Positions 8,870 through 19,913 of a DNA stretch of 64,000 nucleotides are shown piece after piece. Below the pieces are notes generated by a model. It had not been told where the DNA came from and made no database searches. It saw only the letters and a list, made by a program, of their open reading frames with translations. The stretch's first letter is position 1. Each line of letters starts with the position of its first letter. This DNA is from an uncultured Desulfovibrio sp. (GTDB lineage: Bacteria; Desulfobacterota; Desulfovibrionia; Desulfovibrionales; Desulfovibrionaceae), in assembly GCA_900541395.1 (NCBI GenBank), contig UQJT01000003.1:57485-121484 (forward strand), written 5' to 3'. Position numbers and translations under genes: made by a program.

Positions 8870-9382
8870 TTAAAAATCCTGCTGCTGCATGCGGTCCAGA
8901 ACCCGATACACGGCCTGCGCCAATACTTCACGGATGGCCACACTTTCCCGCGTATTCTCGTAGTTCTCCGAATAAGCGACGACTCCGGAACGCCAAACCA
9001 CGTCTCCGGTGGTGCCGTCGGCAATGACTATTTCCAATCGCACCGTGGCCGCGTTAAGCAAGGTGACGTCCTCGGCGTCGCTGGCGTAGGAACGAATCTG
9101 AAATGAAGGCATACGCACGGTCATCGTATAGTCGGCGTCGCCCGAATCCACCCAACGGGCCAGTTTGCGCAGGTTGACCTCATCCCGAATGAGAGAGCGC
9201 AAATAATAGGGCACCCACGGGAACATGGACGACTGCTCTACCCTGTCTATCTTCAGAGTTTTGGAGCCGTCCCCGATCACGCTGCCCACAGCCGGATCGT
9301 CAAATCCCTGCCACCGGTAGCCGCAGGCCCCCATCAGCAGACACAGGACGACAAGCAGTCCCGCGCGCGCCCGCATGCTCAT
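8870..9382 (-). CDS. lptE: LptE-type LPS-assembly lipoprotein
   Basis: LptE is the outer-membrane lipoprotein that plugs the LptD channel and helps insert lipopolysaccharide. The 170-aa product has a lipoprotein signal peptide ending in LLMGAC with the lipidated Cys near residue 20, followed by GYRWQGF, the usual start of the mature protein. The ATG at 9382 overlaps the leuS TGA (ATGA), so translation is probably coupled; the longer open frame upstream lies within leuS and is discounted. The leuS-lptE-holA order is conserved in many proteobacteria and supports the call despite low sequence conservation. Confidence 0.85.
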   Translation of the reverse strand: MSMRARAGLLVVLCLLMGACGYRWQGFDDPAVGSVIGDGSKTLKIDRVEQSSMFPWVPYYLRSLIRDEVNLRKLARWVDSGDADYTMTVRMPSFQIRSYASDAEDVTLLNAATVRLEIVIADGTTGDVVWRSGVVAYSENYENTRESVAIREVLAQAVYRVLDRMQQQDF

Positions 9383-11889
9383 CCCGCCACCACATTGACC
9401 AGTTTGCCGGGTACCACTATGACCTTGCGCACCGTCAGTCCGTCCAGATGCCGGGCGATATTGGGCTCGGCCAAAGCAGCCCGCTCCACGTCTTCGCGGG
9501 AAGTGTCGGCGGGCACTTCGAGCTTGCCGCGCAATTTGCCGTTGATCTGCACGACCACGGTCACCACATCGCGTTGCAGGGCATCTTCCCGCCACTGCGG
9601 CCATCCTTCTCGGGCCAAAGAGTCCCCGTGTCCCAAATCCTCCCACAACTCTTCGCACATATGAGGGGTAAAGGGGAAAAGCAGGGTCAGCACCGTGGCC
9701 ATGGCCGAGGACAGGACGACACGTCCCGCGGCGGTCTGCGTCAACTCATCCTTGGTCAGATACAAAGCATTGACCAGTTCCATGACGGCGGCAATGGCAG
9801 TGTTGAACTGATAACGGTTGCCGATGTCTTCGCCCACTTTTTTAAGCGTGGCGTGTTCGCGCAGACGCAGCTCACGAGCCGAGGTCGAGCTTGAGGCATC
9901 CTCCACCGTGGACGAGCAGGCCGAAACCGGAGACAGAGCCGGGCGCAACTCTTCAAACAGACGCCACACGCGTCCCAGAAAACGGTATGCCCCCTCAATA
10001 CCTGTTTCGCTCCAATCGAAATCACGTTCCGGCGGCGCGGCGAACAGGCAGAACAAACGCACGGTATCCGCGCCGTATTTGGCGATCATGTCCGAGGGCT
10101 CCACCGTATTGCCCTTGGACTTGGACATTTTGCTGCCGTCTTTGAGCACCATGCCCTGGGTCAACAGATTGGTGAACGGTTCGTCCAGATTGGCCGGGTA
10201 ATAGCCCAGGTCACGCAGCACCTTGGTGAAAAAACGCGAATACAACAGATGCAGAATGGCATGTTCCACCCCGCCGATGTACTGATCCACGGGCAGCCAG
10301 TATGCCAGCGAGTCCTTGTCGAACGCCTCTTTCTCGTCGCGGGCGCTGGTGTAGCGGGCAAAATACCAGGACGACTCCACAAAGGTATCCATGGTGTCCG
10401 TCTCACGCCGGGCTGGTTTGCCGCAACGCGGGCAGGCGGTTTCCACAAAAGGCTTGAAATCGGGCAGAGGCGAACGGCCGTCTTCACAGGTTTTGACGTC
10501 GAGCGGCAACAATACGGGCAGTTCGCTTTCCGGCACGGGCACCATGCCGCAATCTTCGCAGTACACCACAGGAATAGGCGCGCCCCAGTACCGCTGACGC
10601 GAAATATTCCAATCCCGCAAACGCCAGTTGATCGTGCGGCGTCCCTTGCCCATATCTTCCAAAGCCTTGATCACGGCCGCCTTGCCCTCTTCGTTGGGCA
10701 ATCCGTCAAAGGTTCCCGAATGAACCATAATTCCCGGTTCGGTCCAGGCGGCGTCCATACTGTCCGGGTTCAGACTCCGCCCTTCGGGCTGAATGACCAC
10801 CCGGATATCGAGACCGAACTTGCGGGCAAAGTCAAAGTCGCGCTGGTCATGAGCGGGGACGGCCATGACCGCGCCGGTGCCGTACTCGGCCAGCACGAAA
10901 TTGCCCAACCAGATAGGAATGCGATCGCCGGTAAACGGATGGAGGCAATAAGCTCCGGTGAACACGCCGTTCTTTTCCAGCGAGTCGGATTGCCGATCCA
11001 GGCGATCCATGTTGCGCGTCTTGTCGATGAACGCCCGAATTTCCGCCTCATTGGGCTTCCCGGCGATCAAAGATTCAACCAGGGGATGTTCGGGGGCCAG
11101 GGTCATGAAGGTCACTCCGAACACGGTATCGGGCCGGGTGGAAAATACCCTGACCTCACCTTCACGCCCCTCCAGGGGAAAGACGATTTCCGCCCCCACG
11201 GACTTGCCTATCCAATTGCGCTGCATGGACAGCACGCGTTCGGGCCAGCCGCCGTCAAGCCGCTTCAAGTCCTCCAACAATTCTTCGGCATAGGCCGTGA
11301 TGCGCAAAAACCACTGAGTGAGTTCCTTTTGCTCCACCGGAGTGTCGCAACGCCAGCAACGCCCCTCTTCCACCTGTTCGTTGGCCAGCACGGTGTGACA
11401 CTGAGGGCACCAGTTTTGGGCGGCCTTCTTGCGGTATACCAGTCCTTTTTCCAGCCAACGCAGGAAAAATGCCTGCTCCCAGCGATAGTAGCCGGGATGG
11501 CAGGTGGCCACTTCCCTCCGCCAGTCGTAGGAATATCCCAGGCGCTTGAGTTGCGCACGCATGCTGGCGATGTTGGAATACGTCCATTCGGCCGGATGCA
11601 CGCCATGCTTGATGGCCGCGTTTTCGGCGGGCAGGCCGAAGGCGTCCCAGCCGATGGGATGTATGACGTTATAGCCCTGCATGCGGCGGAAGCGGGCCAC
11701 CACATCGCCGATGGAATAGTTGCGCACATGCCCCATGTGAATATTGCCGGAGGGGTACGGAAACATTTCCAACACATAATACTTGGGCTTGGCCGCATCC
11801 GGTTCCACGTCGAATTCGCCGCGCTCCGCCCAGCGTTTCTGCCACTTTTCTTCCAGGGATTGGGGGTCGTAACGGGAAGAGAGAGTCAT
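9379..11889 (-). CDS. leuS: leucyl-tRNA synthetase
   Basis: This 836-aa class I enzyme charges tRNA-Leu. The HIGH-type motif HMGH is at residues 51-54 inside PYPSGNIHMGHVRNY, and KMSKS is at 587-591. The CP1 editing domain lies between them, with a zinc-ribbon-like CPQC...CWRC segment near residues 160-185 and a second CxxC pair in the region of CEDCG and CPRCG. A Ser-rich stretch (about 653-671) lies in the linker after the catalytic core and has no obvious function. It is followed by lptE with an ATGA overlap. Confidence 0.97.
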   Translation of the reverse strand: MTLSSRYDPQSLEEKWQKRWAERGEFDVEPDAAKPKYYVLEMFPYPSGNIHMGHVRNYSIGDVVARFRRMQGYNVIHPIGWDAFGLPAENAAIKHGVHPAEWTYSNIASMRAQLKRLGYSYDWRREVATCHPGYYRWEQAFFLRWLEKGLVYRKKAAQNWCPQCHTVLANEQVEEGRCWRCDTPVEQKELTQWFLRITAYAEELLEDLKRLDGGWPERVLSMQRNWIGKSVGAEIVFPLEGREGEVRVFSTRPDTVFGVTFMTLAPEHPLVESLIAGKPNEAEIRAFIDKTRNMDRLDRQSDSLEKNGVFTGAYCLHPFTGDRIPIWLGNFVLAEYGTGAVMAVPAHDQRDFDFARKFGLDIRVVIQPEGRSLNPDSMDAAWTEPGIMVHSGTFDGLPNEEGKAAVIKALEDMGKGRRTINWRLRDWNISRQRYWGAPIPVVYCEDCGMVPVPESELPVLLPLDVKTCEDGRSPLPDFKPFVETACPRCGKPARRETDTMDTFVESSWYFARYTSARDEKEAFDKDSLAYWLPVDQYIGGVEHAILHLLYSRFFTKVLRDLGYYPANLDEPFTNLLTQGMVLKDGSKMSKSKGNTVEPSDMIAKYGADTVRLFCLFAAPPERDFDWSETGIEGAYRFLGRVWRLFEELRPALSPVSACSSTVEDASSSTSARELRLREHATLKKVGEDIGNRYQFNTAIAAVMELVNALYLTKDELTQTAAGRVVLSSAMATVLTLLFPFTPHMCEELWEDLGHGDSLAREGWPQWREDALQRDVVTVVVQINGKLRGKLEVPADTSREDVERAALAEPNIARHLDGLTVRKVIVVPGKLVNVVAG

Positions 11890-11942
11890 GCCAAATCCTC
11901 AAGTATTACTTTAAAAAATCAAAAAGCTTGGCCGTCACCAAA

Positions 11943-12416
11943 TCAGTTTGCCGCGCGCCGCAACTCGCCTTTATCTAGAGCCTTGACCACGGCGTCAAGA
12001 ACGCCGTTGACAAAAGTGCGCGACTTTTCTTCGCCATACTGGCGTTCCAGCTCCAAAGCTTCGTTCAAAGCCACTTTGGCGGGCACGTCGGGTCGATAGA
12101 GCATTTCGTATACAGCCAGACGCAGCAAGGTCAGCTCTACGCGGCCGACCCGCTCCAAGCGCCAATTGCGGGCAAAACGGGCGATGATGTCGTCCAGTTC
12201 GGCGGTTGCGCGCCATACGCCTTCCACCAGTTCCCAGGCGAAACCGTCGGACTCCGCCACGTCCTCCCCTTCATCCCGAACCTCGGCCTGACGCGGCACG
12301 GCCATAAACGCCCGGCGCAAATCGGCGGCAGTGGGGCTGGACACGAACTCCTGGCCGTACAGAACCTGAAAAGCCAAGCTGCGCGACACGCGACGCGGCG
12401 GCATTTTTTGCGACAT
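11943..12416 (-). CDS. nusB: transcription antitermination protein NusB
   Basis: The 157-aa product fits the all-helical RNA-binding protein NusB, which with NusE acts in rRNA antitermination. It begins with RRVSRSLAFQVLYGQEF and has the family's VEGVWRATAELDDIIA and VGRVELTLLRLAVYEMLY motifs, with a C-terminal EKSRTFVNGVLDAVVK segment. The ATG at 12416 is preceded by GGGAGA; an in-frame extension of 37 codons upstream lacks homology. It sits between ribH and leuS; ribH-nusB adjacency is common in bacteria. Confidence 0.93.
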   Translation of the reverse strand: MSQKMPPRRVSRSLAFQVLYGQEFVSSPTAADLRRAFMAVPRQAEVRDEGEDVAESDGFAWELVEGVWRATAELDDIIARFARNWRLERVGRVELTLLRLAVYEMLYRPDVPAKVALNEALELERQYGEEKSRTFVNGVLDAVVKALDKGELRRAAN

Positions 12417-12632
12417 CAAGCATCTCCCATGACAAACATCATTCAACCCGCCCCCGGAAGTCCGCTCCGCATTTTCCTGCGCCCGCCGCTGCCGGACGCC
12501 GGCTATCCGATATACAACGGCATACATATAGGCAAGGCCCGTTCTGGTCGCTGTCGGATCTTCCTGATAGCGCTCCGACGAAACGGCGAAGTCGCATGAC
12601 CATGCAGCTTCGCGTTTCCCAAGCGGAAAATT

Positions 12633-13103
12633 CTAAAGCTGTTCAAGCACGCGGATGGTCTCCAACAAAGCGGACGCGGCCTCCACCCCCTTGTTGCCGC
12701 CCTTACTGCCCGAGCGCTCAATGGCCTGTTCCAAATTATCGGTGGTCAGCAACCCGAATCCTATGGGCACTCCGCTTTCCAGGGCCACATGAGCAATACC
12801 CTTAGTGGCCTCGGCGGCCACAAAATCAAAATGCGGCGTGGCCCCCCGGATAACCGCGCCCACGGCCACAATGCCGTCGTAAGCCCCCGAGGCGGCCAGA
12901 CGTTTGCACACGACCGGCAATTCGAAGGCCCCGGGAATACGGATCAGGGTCAAATCGTCCTTGACGGCGCCGTGACGGGTCAGATAGTCCACCGCGCCGC
13001 CGATGAGGTGATCGACCATAAAATCGTTGAAACGGGTGGCGACTATGGCGATTTTTAAGCCCTTGGCCTCCATCCGGCCCTGTATGGTTTTGATGCCTTC
13101 CAT
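12633..13103 (-). CDS. ribH: 6,7-dimethyl-8-ribityllumazine synthase
   Basis: This 156-aa enzyme joins 5-amino-6-ribitylaminouracil with dihydroxybutanone phosphate to form lumazine, the penultimate step of riboflavin synthesis. Visible motifs are IVATRFNDF near the N-terminus, [21 protein letters not shown] with the proton-relay His, and [13 protein letters not shown]. The ATG at 13103 has GGAAGGAG about 7 bp upstream; an alternative TTG two codons earlier abuts that site and is rejected. It is the last riboflavin gene of the run ribD-ribE-ribBA-ribH. Confidence 0.95.
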   Translation of the reverse strand: MEGIKTIQGRMEAKGLKIAIVATRFNDFMVDHLIGGAVDYLTRHGAVKDDLTLIRIPGAFELPVVCKRLAASGAYDGIVAVGAVIRGATPHFDFVAAEATKGIAHVALESGVPIGFGLLTTDNLEQAIERSGSKGGNKGVEAASALLETIRVLEQL

Positions 13104-13259
13104 ATTCAACTCCTTCCCTTGCTCCCGAGGGTCCGCCCTGCGGGTATGCGCCCTTTCCGGGCTGGCTGCTGTCTATTCGATTTAATTTCGAAAACTGCGT
13201 CGACTCAGGATACGATATCCCGTCGTTTAAGTTTTATGTCTCCGTACATGGCGAAGCAA

Positions 13260-14495
13260 CTATCCGCGCTCGTCTTCATTATGTTTGGGATGCACCAATT
13301 CGAGCAGATGTCCCATTTTTTCCTTTTTGGTCCACAGATAGTCTTCATTTTCCTCGCAGGGTTCCAACTCGATGGGCACCCGATCCACAATACGCAGGCC
13401 GTATCCTTCCAAGCCGATAATCTTGCGGGGGTTGTTGGTCAGCAGACGGAGGGAATGAATGCCGAGGTCCACCAGCATCTGCGCGCCCACGCCGTAATCG
13501 CGCAGGTCGGGGCGAAAGCCCAGACGCCGGTTGGCCTCCACCGTGTCGAGACCGTCGTCTTGCAGAGCGTATGCCTTGATTTTGTTGGCCAAGCCTATGC
13601 CGCGTCCTTCCTGACGCATGTACAACACGGCGCCACGTCCCTCACGCTCGATCTGACGCATGGCGGCGGCCAACTGTCCGCCGCAGTCGCAACGACGCGA
13701 GCCGAACACGTCGCCGGTGAGGCATTCGCTGTGCATACGCACCAGCACGGGCTCGCCGTTGCCCACATCCCCCTTGTACAAAGCCACGTGGGTCTGGTTG
13801 TCCAAAGAATTCTCATAGGCGATGATTCGAAAATGACCGTAACGGGTGGGCATATCGGCTTCGGCCACACGCCGTACCGCCACCTGCCCCTTGTCCATGC
13901 GGTAGCGGATAATATCCTTGTTGGTGGCAATATGCAGACCGTGCTTTTCGGCGAAAATTTCCAAATCGGGCATCCGGGCCATCTCGCCGTCGTCGCGCAT
14001 GATTTCGCAAATGACGGCGGCAGGTTTGACTCCGGCCAACTTGGCCAAATCCACGCTGCCTTCCGTCTGCCCCGCCCGCATCAGCACTCCGCCCGGATGA
14101 GCGCGCAAAGGGAAGATATGCCCCGGCGTCACCAGATCGTCGGGCTGCGCGCCGTCGGCCACGGCAGTCAGGATGGTTCGGGCTCGGTCGGCGGCGGAAA
14201 TTCCGGTGGTCACTCCCTCGCGCGCCTCAATGGATACCGTGAAATTGGTCCCGAAACGCGAACCGTTGCGTTGGGTCATAAGCGGCAGTTGCAAAGCGTC
14301 GGCCATATCGGGGGCCATAGGCAGGCAAATGAGTCCCCGTCCGTATTTGGCCATAAAATTAATGATTTCGGGTGTGACAAACTGGGCCGCAATGGTGAGA
14401 TCGCCCTCATTTTCCCGGTCCTCGTCATCCACCAGAATAATCATTTTGCCTTGGCGTATATCGTCAATAGCTGTTTCAGTACTGCACACGGGCAT
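13260..14495 (-). CDS. ribBA: bifunctional DHBP synthase / GTP cyclohydrolase II
   Basis: This 411-aa fusion supplies both precursors of riboflavin: 3,4-dihydroxy-2-butanone 4-phosphate from ribulose 5-phosphate (N-terminal half) and the pyrimidine from GTP (C-terminal half). The RibB half has the acidic motif [11 protein letters not shown] near residues 23-33. The RibA half carries the zinc cysteines in [15 protein letters not shown] and the [11 protein letters not shown] motif. It starts 22 bp after ribE. About 155 bp separate it from ribH; I see no FMN riboswitch there or elsewhere in the cluster. Confidence 0.95.
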   Translation of the reverse strand: MPVCSTETAIDDIRQGKMIILVDDEDRENEGDLTIAAQFVTPEIINFMAKYGRGLICLPMAPDMADALQLPLMTQRNGSRFGTNFTVSIEAREGVTTGISAADRARTILTAVADGAQPDDLVTPGHIFPLRAHPGGVLMRAGQTEGSVDLAKLAGVKPAAVICEIMRDDGEMARMPDLEIFAEKHGLHIATNKDIIRYRMDKGQVAVRRVAEADMPTRYGHFRIIAYENSLDNQTHVALYKGDVGNGEPVLVRMHSECLTGDVFGSRRCDCGGQLAAAMRQIEREGRGAVLYMRQEGRGIGLANKIKAYALQDDGLDTVEANRRLGFRPDLRDYGVGAQMLVDLGIHSLRLLTNNPRKIIGLEGYGLRIVDRVPIELEPCEENEDYLWTKKEKMGHLLELVHPKHNEDERG

Positions 14496-14516
14496 ATCGC
14501 TAACCTCGTTCAGGCC

Positions 14517-15206
14517 TCAACGGCCGATAAAACCATGTTCCCGCAAAAATTCGAAAGAAACCCCCGCCCGAGCCGGGCTCTTCCCGCTTTCTCCCGCTGC
14601 ATCGTCACCGGCATAGGGGCTCAGCAAGTGCTGCACATATTTGCCGATAAGATCCGTCTCCAAATTGACCGGACGTCCTTCCGACCAGGTTGAAACCGTG
14701 GTCACCCGCCAGGTTTCGGGGATGACGTTGACCTCCAGCCAACCGGGACCGCACGCATTGACAGTCAGGCTGATGCCGTCCAGAGTCACCGACCCTTTGG
14801 GAATGACGTGGGCGCTCCAAACAGGCTCAAACGTCAACCTGCACCAGCGCGAATCACCTGCCGGGCGTACACCTTCCACATGAGCCACAGTGTCCACGTG
14901 TCCGCTGACCAGATGCCCGCCCAGGCGTTCCCCCAGGGCCAGAGCCCGTTCCAGATTGACGCGGGAACCGACGCGCAGGGCGCCCAGGGAAGTACGATCG
15001 ACGGTTTCCATGGAAGCATACACGGTAAAGCTTTCCGCTGAAGCATCCCAGCTTTCCAGTGTCAGGCAGGTCCCATTCACGGCAATGGACTCGCCTACGC
15101 ACGGTTCGGCCAGCGCGAACAGAGGACGCAGGCGCAGACGCATCTGACCGCCGCGTCGCTCCAGGGCGGTCACTTCCCCCTGGCCGTGGACAAGCCCGGT
15201 GAACAT
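14517..15206 (-). CDS. ribE: riboflavin synthase (alpha)
   Basis: This 229-aa enzyme dismutates two lumazine molecules to riboflavin. It shows the family's internal duplication: the first barrel starts with [12 protein letters not shown] and includes [13 protein letters not shown], the second includes [12 protein letters not shown] and [14 protein letters not shown]. The ATG at 15206 begins exactly at the family's N-terminal MFTG; the open frame extends 13 codons further upstream into ribD. It starts one base after the ribD stop, so the two are co-translated. Confidence 0.95.
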   Translation of the reverse strand: MFTGLVHGQGEVTALERRGGQMRLRLRPLFALAEPCVGESIAVNGTCLTLESWDASAESFTVYASMETVDRTSLGALRVGSRVNLERALALGERLGGHLVSGHVDTVAHVEGVRPAGDSRWCRLTFEPVWSAHVIPKGSVTLDGISLTVNACGPGWLEVNVIPETWRVTTVSTWSEGRPVNLETDLIGKYVQHLLSPYAGDDAAGESGKSPARAGVSFEFLREHGFIGR

Positions 15207-15207
15207 A

Positions 15208-16344
15208 TCAGTCCCGCTCCGGCCGAAAGCTGAGGCGCACATCACCGCCCGAGGCGTCCACCCCGGTCAGGCGCATACGCAAGACATCTTCTATGGAATC
15301 CACATTGCGACCGGCGAACAGAGGTTTGGCTTCCTCATCGCCAAGCACCACCGGTGCCAGGTGCAGCAAAAATTCGTCCACCACGCCCTGCTCCAGCAGC
15401 GACAATCCCATCTTGGCGCCACCCTCGCATAATACATACAGGCAATGCTCGTCGCCGCGCAGTTTGGCAAGCAACTGCTCCACATCCAGCCCACGCCCCG
15501 AAGGGGCTTTGTCCAGGCCATAAATGCGGGCCCCCCTGGCCCTCAGCGCCACGGCGTTGGGCGAGGCGGCCTGAGCCGCGGAACTGAAAAACACGCAATC
15601 CTGCGGGCGCTCCTGAATAAGATGAAAAGGAGCGTCGATGCCGGGCAGGCGGGAGGTAGCCACGGCCGCCAGAGGCTGGCGCGTCGCCGTATCGGTACGG
15701 GCCGTCAATTGCGGATTGTCCAGGGCAAAAGTATTGCCCCCCACCAGCACGGCGCCTCCGGCCAGCCCCATGCCTTCGCGCAGGGCCATGACCCGCTGCC
15801 GGGATTCCTCGCCGGAAATGCGCTGGGCGTTGCCCGAACGAGTGGCGATGCGACCGTCCAAAGTGGCGGCCATCTTGAGCACCACATACGGGCGCGCCGT
15901 GGTCTGCCATACGATGAAATCAGCCACCAGATCGCGACATTCGGCTTCAAGCACGCCCATTTCCACTTCAACACCGGCTTCGCGCAGGCGTTCCGCGCCG
16001 CCCGAGGCTTCGGGATTGACGTCGGCCATGCCGATCACTACCCGGCGGATACCCGCCGCCAGCACGGCATCGGTGCAAGGGGGAGTCAGCCCCTGATGGT
16101 TGCAGGGTTCCAAGGTGACGACGAGCGTGCATTGCGCGGGGTCCACTCCACGGGCGGCGGCGTCTTTGAGACAAGCGACCTCGGCGTGATCTTCACCGCG
16201 CGCCGCATGCCAACCACGGGCCACGACCTCACCGTCCCGCACCAACACGGCACCGACCGTGGGATTGGGGGCGGCGCGCCAACGGCCTCTTTCCGCAAGG
16301 GCCACGGCTTCACGCATGAATGGGGCGTAGGGGTGCTGGCTCAC
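15208..16344 (-). CDS. ribD: riboflavin biosynthesis deaminase/reductase RibD
   Basis: The 378-aa product carries out the second and third steps of the pyrimidine branch of riboflavin synthesis. The N-terminal deaminase half has the zinc ligands in HAEVACL and in [11 protein letters not shown]. The C-terminal reductase half (from about residue 150) has the NADPH-binding [11 protein letters not shown] motif and a Gly-rich [12 protein letters not shown] segment. The start overlaps the stop of the dCMP deaminase gene by 4 bp (ATGA), suggesting one transcript for both deaminase families. Confidence 0.95.
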   Translation of the reverse strand: MSQHPYAPFMREAVALAERGRWRAAPNPTVGAVLVRDGEVVARGWHAARGEDHAEVACLKDAAARGVDPAQCTLVVTLEPCNHQGLTPPCTDAVLAAGIRRVVIGMADVNPEASGGAERLREAGVEVEMGVLEAECRDLVADFIVWQTTARPYVVLKMAATLDGRIATRSGNAQRISGEESRQRVMALREGMGLAGGAVLVGGNTFALDNPQLTARTDTATRQPLAAVATSRLPGIDAPFHLIQERPQDCVFFSSAAQAASPNAVALRARGARIYGLDKAPSGRGLDVEQLLAKLRGDEHCLYVLCEGGAKMGLSLLEQGVVDEFLLHLAPVVLGDEEAKPLFAGRNVDSIEDVLRMRLTGVDASGGDVRLSFRPERD

Positions 16345-16826
16345 AGCGTTACTCCAAAAGGAGGTTCAGAATCCAGAGGCAACAATTCCATGTGCATTCC
16401 CGCCTCAGCAGCCATAGCCTCGGCCAAAGAGTCGGGGTAGCTTTCCGAATGCCACACCGTGGTGATGCCGCAATTGATCAACATCTTGGTGCAGATCAGG
16501 CAAGGTTGAGTGGTGCAGTAAAGCTCGGCTCCGGACAGGGACACGCCGTGGATGGCGGCCTGAATGATGACGTTCTGCTCAGCGTGCAACGCCCGACATA
16601 TTTCGTGCCGCTGTCCGGACGGTATACCCATCTGTTGACGCAGGCAGCCTACCTCCTGACAGTGCCGGACACCCGCCGGAACGCCGTTGTATCCGGTGGC
16701 GAGAATACGCCGATCTTTTACCGCCACGGCCCCGACCCGCCTGCGCAGACAGGTGGATCGTTCCGCCACAAGATAGGCGATGCGCATAAAATACTGGGGC
16801 CAACTGACCCTGCCCTGTTCCGCCAT
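16341..16826 (-). CDS. deoxycytidylate (dCMP) deaminase
   Basis: The 161-aa product belongs to the ComEB/dCMP deaminase family, which turns dCMP into dUMP for thymidylate synthesis. The catalytic zinc motif HAEQNVI lies at about 86-92 and PCLIC at about 107-111. An additional Cys/His-containing segment around residues 55-75 is typical of dCMP deaminases rather than of plain cytidine deaminases. It overlaps ribD by 4 bp. Placement between glyA and ribD fits a one-carbon/nucleotide/flavin housekeeping cluster. Confidence 0.88.
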   Translation of the reverse strand: MAEQGRVSWPQYFMRIAYLVAERSTCLRRRVGAVAVKDRRILATGYNGVPAGVRHCQEVGCLRQQMGIPSGQRHEICRALHAEQNVIIQAAIHGVSLSGAELYCTTQPCLICTKMLINCGITTVWHSESYPDSLAEAMAAEAGMHMELLPLDSEPPFGVTL

Positions 16827-16886
16827 GACTCGCGTCCTTTACCGCTCGAAGCGAACCTACCACGCCCCCGTCGTCTTGGGAAGAGT

Positions 16887-16911
16887 GCGCCGCGGGAAAG
16901 TCCCGCGGCGC
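16887..16911 (-). terminator. hairpin after glyA
   Basis: A perfect 11-bp stem (GCGCCGCGGGA / TCCCGCGGCGC) with a 3-nt loop sits between glyA and the dCMP deaminase gene. On the minus strand it is followed only by ACTCTTCCC, so it is a strong hairpin without a clean U-tract and may attenuate rather than terminate. Confidence 0.5.
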
Positions 16912-17017
16912 AGATGCATCGGTACATGCAGGCTCAAACCGATTTCAACCGCCGTCGCCCTCCCGTCCCTCCCCGTGCCGGAAGACAAGGCGACACGCGG
17001 CAATTTTACAGATATTC

Positions 17018-18268
17018 CTACCAGGCGAACAGCGGGAACTGAGCGGCAAACGCCTCCACATCGCGGCGAACGGCGGCCAGACGGCCTTCATCTTCGTGAT
17101 GCGACAAAACGTCCACAATCCATCCCGCCACCTTTTCCATTTCCGCTTCCTTCATGCCGCGCGTGGTCAGAGCGGGGGTGCCGAGGCGCACGCCGGAAGT
17201 CACAAAGGGCGACCGGGTTTCAAAGGGAACGGTATTCTTGTTGACGGTGATACCCGCCTGATCCAGAGCATGTTCGGCGTCCTTGCCCGTGATATCCTTA
17301 CGAGTGAGATCCACAAGCATGAGATGGTTGTCCGTACCGCCGGACACCAGATCATAGCCCGCCGCCTGCAGGCAGTTTGCCAGAGTGGCGGCGTTTTTGA
17401 GCACCTGCTCCTGGTAGCGATGAAACTGCGGACGCAGAGCTTCGCCGAAAGCCACGGCCTTGGCCGCGATAACATGCATGAGCGGACCGCCCTGAATGCC
17501 GGGAAAAATCTGGCTGTTCAAGCGCTTGGCCACATCTTCGCCCTCTTTCTGATTGGCCAGGATCATGCCGCCGCGCGGGCCGCGCAGGGTCTTGTGCGTA
17601 GTGGTGGTGGTAATGTGGGCGTGGGGAACGGGCGAAGGATGCAGACCGGCGGCCACAAGTCCGGCGATATGGGCCATATCGACAATGAGCTTGGCCCCCA
17701 CTTCGTCGGCCGCCTTGCGGAATCGAGCGAAATCGATGACACGCGGATAGGCGCTGGCTCCGGCCACAATCACGGCGGGTTTATGCTCCCGGGCCATTTT
17801 TTCCATCTGCTCGTAATCGATACGCCCCGTTTCGCGCTCCACACCGTAAAAAATCACCTGAAACAGGCGTCCCGAAAAATTGACCGGGCTGCCGTGCGTA
17901 AGGTGTCCGCCGTGGGTAAGATCCATACCCAGAATGGTATCGCCGGGCTTCAGGTAGGCAAAGTAGGCGGCCATATTGGCCTGGCTGCCCGCATGCGGCT
18001 GCACGTTGGCATAGGAGCAATCAAACAATTGCATGGCTCGGTCGCGAGCCAGATTTTCCGCAACATCCACAAATTCGCAACCGCCGTAATAGCGCTTGCC
18101 CGGGTATCCTTCGGCATATTTGTGGGTGAGCACCGATCCCTGAGCTTCGCGCACGGCGGCGGACACAAAATTTTCCGAAGCGATAAGTTCCAACTTGGTG
18201 ACCTGGCGGCGGCTTTCCTTCCAGATGGCCTCGGCCACCTGAGGATCCTGAAGCATCAGTTCCTGCAT
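17018..18268 (-). CDS. glyA: serine hydroxymethyltransferase
   Basis: This 416-aa PLP enzyme interconverts serine and glycine, charging tetrahydrofolate with a one-carbon unit. The PLP lysine lies in [14 protein letters not shown] near residue 228. Other family motifs are [32 protein letters not shown] and [13 protein letters not shown]. The ATG at 18268 has AGGAGA upstream; the open frame continues 60 codons further but into the fabF-glyA spacer. It follows fabF by about 60 bp. Confidence 0.97.
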   Translation of the reverse strand: MQELMLQDPQVAEAIWKESRRQVTKLELIASENFVSAAVREAQGSVLTHKYAEGYPGKRYYGGCEFVDVAENLARDRAMQLFDCSYANVQPHAGSQANMAAYFAYLKPGDTILGMDLTHGGHLTHGSPVNFSGRLFQVIFYGVERETGRIDYEQMEKMAREHKPAVIVAGASAYPRVIDFARFRKAADEVGAKLIVDMAHIAGLVAAGLHPSPVPHAHITTTTTHKTLRGPRGGMILANQKEGEDVAKRLNSQIFPGIQGGPLMHVIAAKAVAFGEALRPQFHRYQEQVLKNAATLANCLQAAGYDLVSGGTDNHLMLVDLTRKDITGKDAEHALDQAGITVNKNTVPFETRSPFVTSGVRLGTPALTTRGMKEAEMEKVAGWIVDVLSHHEDEGRLAAVRRDVEAFAAQFPLFAW

Positions 18269-18327
18269 GACGTTCTCCTGATTGGCAAGGACAAAAAAGC
18301 GGACGGGCCGCCGTGGACACGGAGGGT

Positions 18328-19575
18328 TCAGGCGTCGTAACGCCGCAACAACAAGCTGGCGTTGGTGCCGCCGAATCCGAAAGAATTGATCAAAGCGCAA
18401 CGCGGATGCAGTTCCCGAGGGCCGTCCGCCATGTAGTTGAGATCGCATTCCGGGTCCGGCGTGTCCAGGTTGATGGTACCGGGCACTATGCCGGTCTGGA
18501 GCGCCTTGGCGGCGAAAATACCGGCTACTCCGCCGGATGCGCCGAGCAAGTGGCCGATCTGGGATTTCACCGCCGTAATGGCGATGTTCCCCGCATGGGC
18601 GCCGAACACGGCATGGATGGCGCGGGTTTCGCCCACGTCGTTGGCCTGGGTGGAGGTGCCGTGAGCACTGATATGGTCCACTTCCTCAGGCGCGGCCTGG
18701 GCGTCTTCCAAAGCGCGCCGCATGGACGCGGCCATGCCGTCGCCCGACTCCAGGGGCGCCACAATATGATAGGCGTCGTCCGACGCGCCGAATCCGCCCA
18801 CTTCGGCGTAAATGCGGGCCCCACGGGCCAGAGCGCAGTCCAACGACTCCAGAAGCAGCATACCCGCTCCCTCGCCCATCACAAATCCCGCGCGATCCCT
18901 GTCGAAGGGCCGAGAAGCTTTGTGCGGCTCATCGTTGAATTTGGTGCACAGCGCCTTCATAGACGTGAAGCCGGAAATACCCATAGGCGTGATGGTGGAT
19001 TCCATGCCGCCGGTAATCACCGCGTCGGCCCGCCCCATGACGATTTCCGTATAGGCGTAGCCTATGGCGTGCAGCGCCGAGGCGCAGGCGCTGGTCATAA
19101 CCACATTGACGCCCTTGGCTCCGGTGAAAATGGCCACCTGCCCGGGCGCCATGTTGGAAATAAGCATGGGGATATAAAAAGGGGAAACCCGCCCGGGGCC
19201 GGACTCCAACAGTTTGGAGTGGAAATTTTCGATGGTCTGCAGTCCCCCCAGGCCTACCCCGAGCATGACGCCCGTACGCTCGGCGTTGCTTTCGTCGATG
19301 GTCAGGCGGGCGTCTTCAAGCAACTGCAATGCCCCGTCCACCGCGAACTGAGCAAAACGGTCCATACGACGGCATTGTTTGGCGGGAATACGCGCCTCGG
19401 GATTGAAATCTTTGACTTCCGCGGCAATGTGGGTATCGAATTCCGTGGAATCAAAATGAGTGATGGGCCCCAAACCGGACTTTCCGGCCAGCAGGGCATC
19501 CCAACTGCTCGCCGCGTCGAGTCCCAGGGGGGTAATGGCGGAAACGCCGGTAATGACGACGCGTTTACGGCTCAT
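18328..19575 (-). CDS. fabF: beta-ketoacyl-ACP synthase II
   Basis: FabF carries out chain elongation in type II fatty-acid synthesis by condensing malonyl-ACP with acyl-ACP. The 415-aa protein has the active-site Cys in [12 protein letters not shown] and the two His in HGTSTQAND and [12 protein letters not shown], with the C-terminal [12 protein letters not shown] loop. The ATG at 19575 starts the family's [16 protein letters not shown]; upstream in-frame sequence is part of the acpP-fabF spacer. It is separated from acpP by 338 bp holding a strong terminator, so it may need its own promoter. Confidence 0.96.
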   Translation of the reverse strand: MSRKRVVITGVSAITPLGLDAASSWDALLAGKSGLGPITHFDSTEFDTHIAAEVKDFNPEARIPAKQCRRMDRFAQFAVDGALQLLEDARLTIDESNAERTGVMLGVGLGGLQTIENFHSKLLESGPGRVSPFYIPMLISNMAPGQVAIFTGAKGVNVVMTSACASALHAIGYAYTEIVMGRADAVITGGMESTITPMGISGFTSMKALCTKFNDEPHKASRPFDRDRAGFVMGEGAGMLLLESLDCALARGARIYAEVGGFGASDDAYHIVAPLESGDGMAASMRRALEDAQAAPEEVDHISAHGTSTQANDVGETRAIHAVFGAHAGNIAITAVKSQIGHLLGASGGVAGIFAAKALQTGIVPGTINLDTPDPECDLNYMADGPRELHPRCALINSFGFGGTNASLLLRRYDA

Positions 19576-19913
19576 GCTGCACTCCTCCGGACAGGAACGC
19601 GCGTTCCCTTCCGCAAAAATCATGGGGCGTCCCGCCCCTTCGGGCATCCGGACAGGGGTCCGAATCAATCCCGGCGGATGCGGGGCGCCCTGATCGGGTC
19701 GGGCAAGGTTCCACGGGCCGGCGATTTTGCTGCGCGGCAGTTGCGCGCCGGCGACCGTATCTCCGTTGCCCACATACTGGTCCATAGTCCGGGCGGACAT
19801 GGACGGCAACGATAATGAAAAAAAATCCTCAGATGAGCGGGAAGCGGGCCGCGTCCACCCGCTCATCATGGCGGGGCTGTCGACTTGAGCAACAGCCCCT
19901 GGTCGCATCGACC
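19576..19913. other. acpP-fabF intergenic region
   Basis: This 338-bp stretch has no credible gene. The frame open on the minus strand is an extension of fabF without family similarity. It contains the acpP terminator (19818-19867). I could not identify a convincing sigma-70 promoter for fabF by eye. Confidence 0.6.
19818..19867 (-). terminator. rho-independent terminator of acpP
   Basis: GATGAGCGGG (19832-19841) pairs with CCCGCTCATC (19858-19867). On the minus strand the stem is followed by TGAGGA and eight T residues. It lies about 45 bp after the acpP stop and would insulate fabF from the very highly expressed acpP. Confidence 0.8.

Noticed and set aside
10249-12099. Long plus-strand open frame (616 codons) opposite leuS
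   Set aside because: It lies wholly antisense to leuS and nusB, has no recognisable motif, and such frames are expected opposite GC-rich genes.
13119-14693. Plus-strand open frame (524 codons) opposite ribBA and ribE
   Set aside because: It covers two clear genes in antisense and has no family features.
12417-18300. FMN riboswitch in the riboflavin gene cluster
   Set aside because: I looked in the spacers before ribH, ribBA and the dCMP deaminase gene and did not find the conserved RFN blocks.
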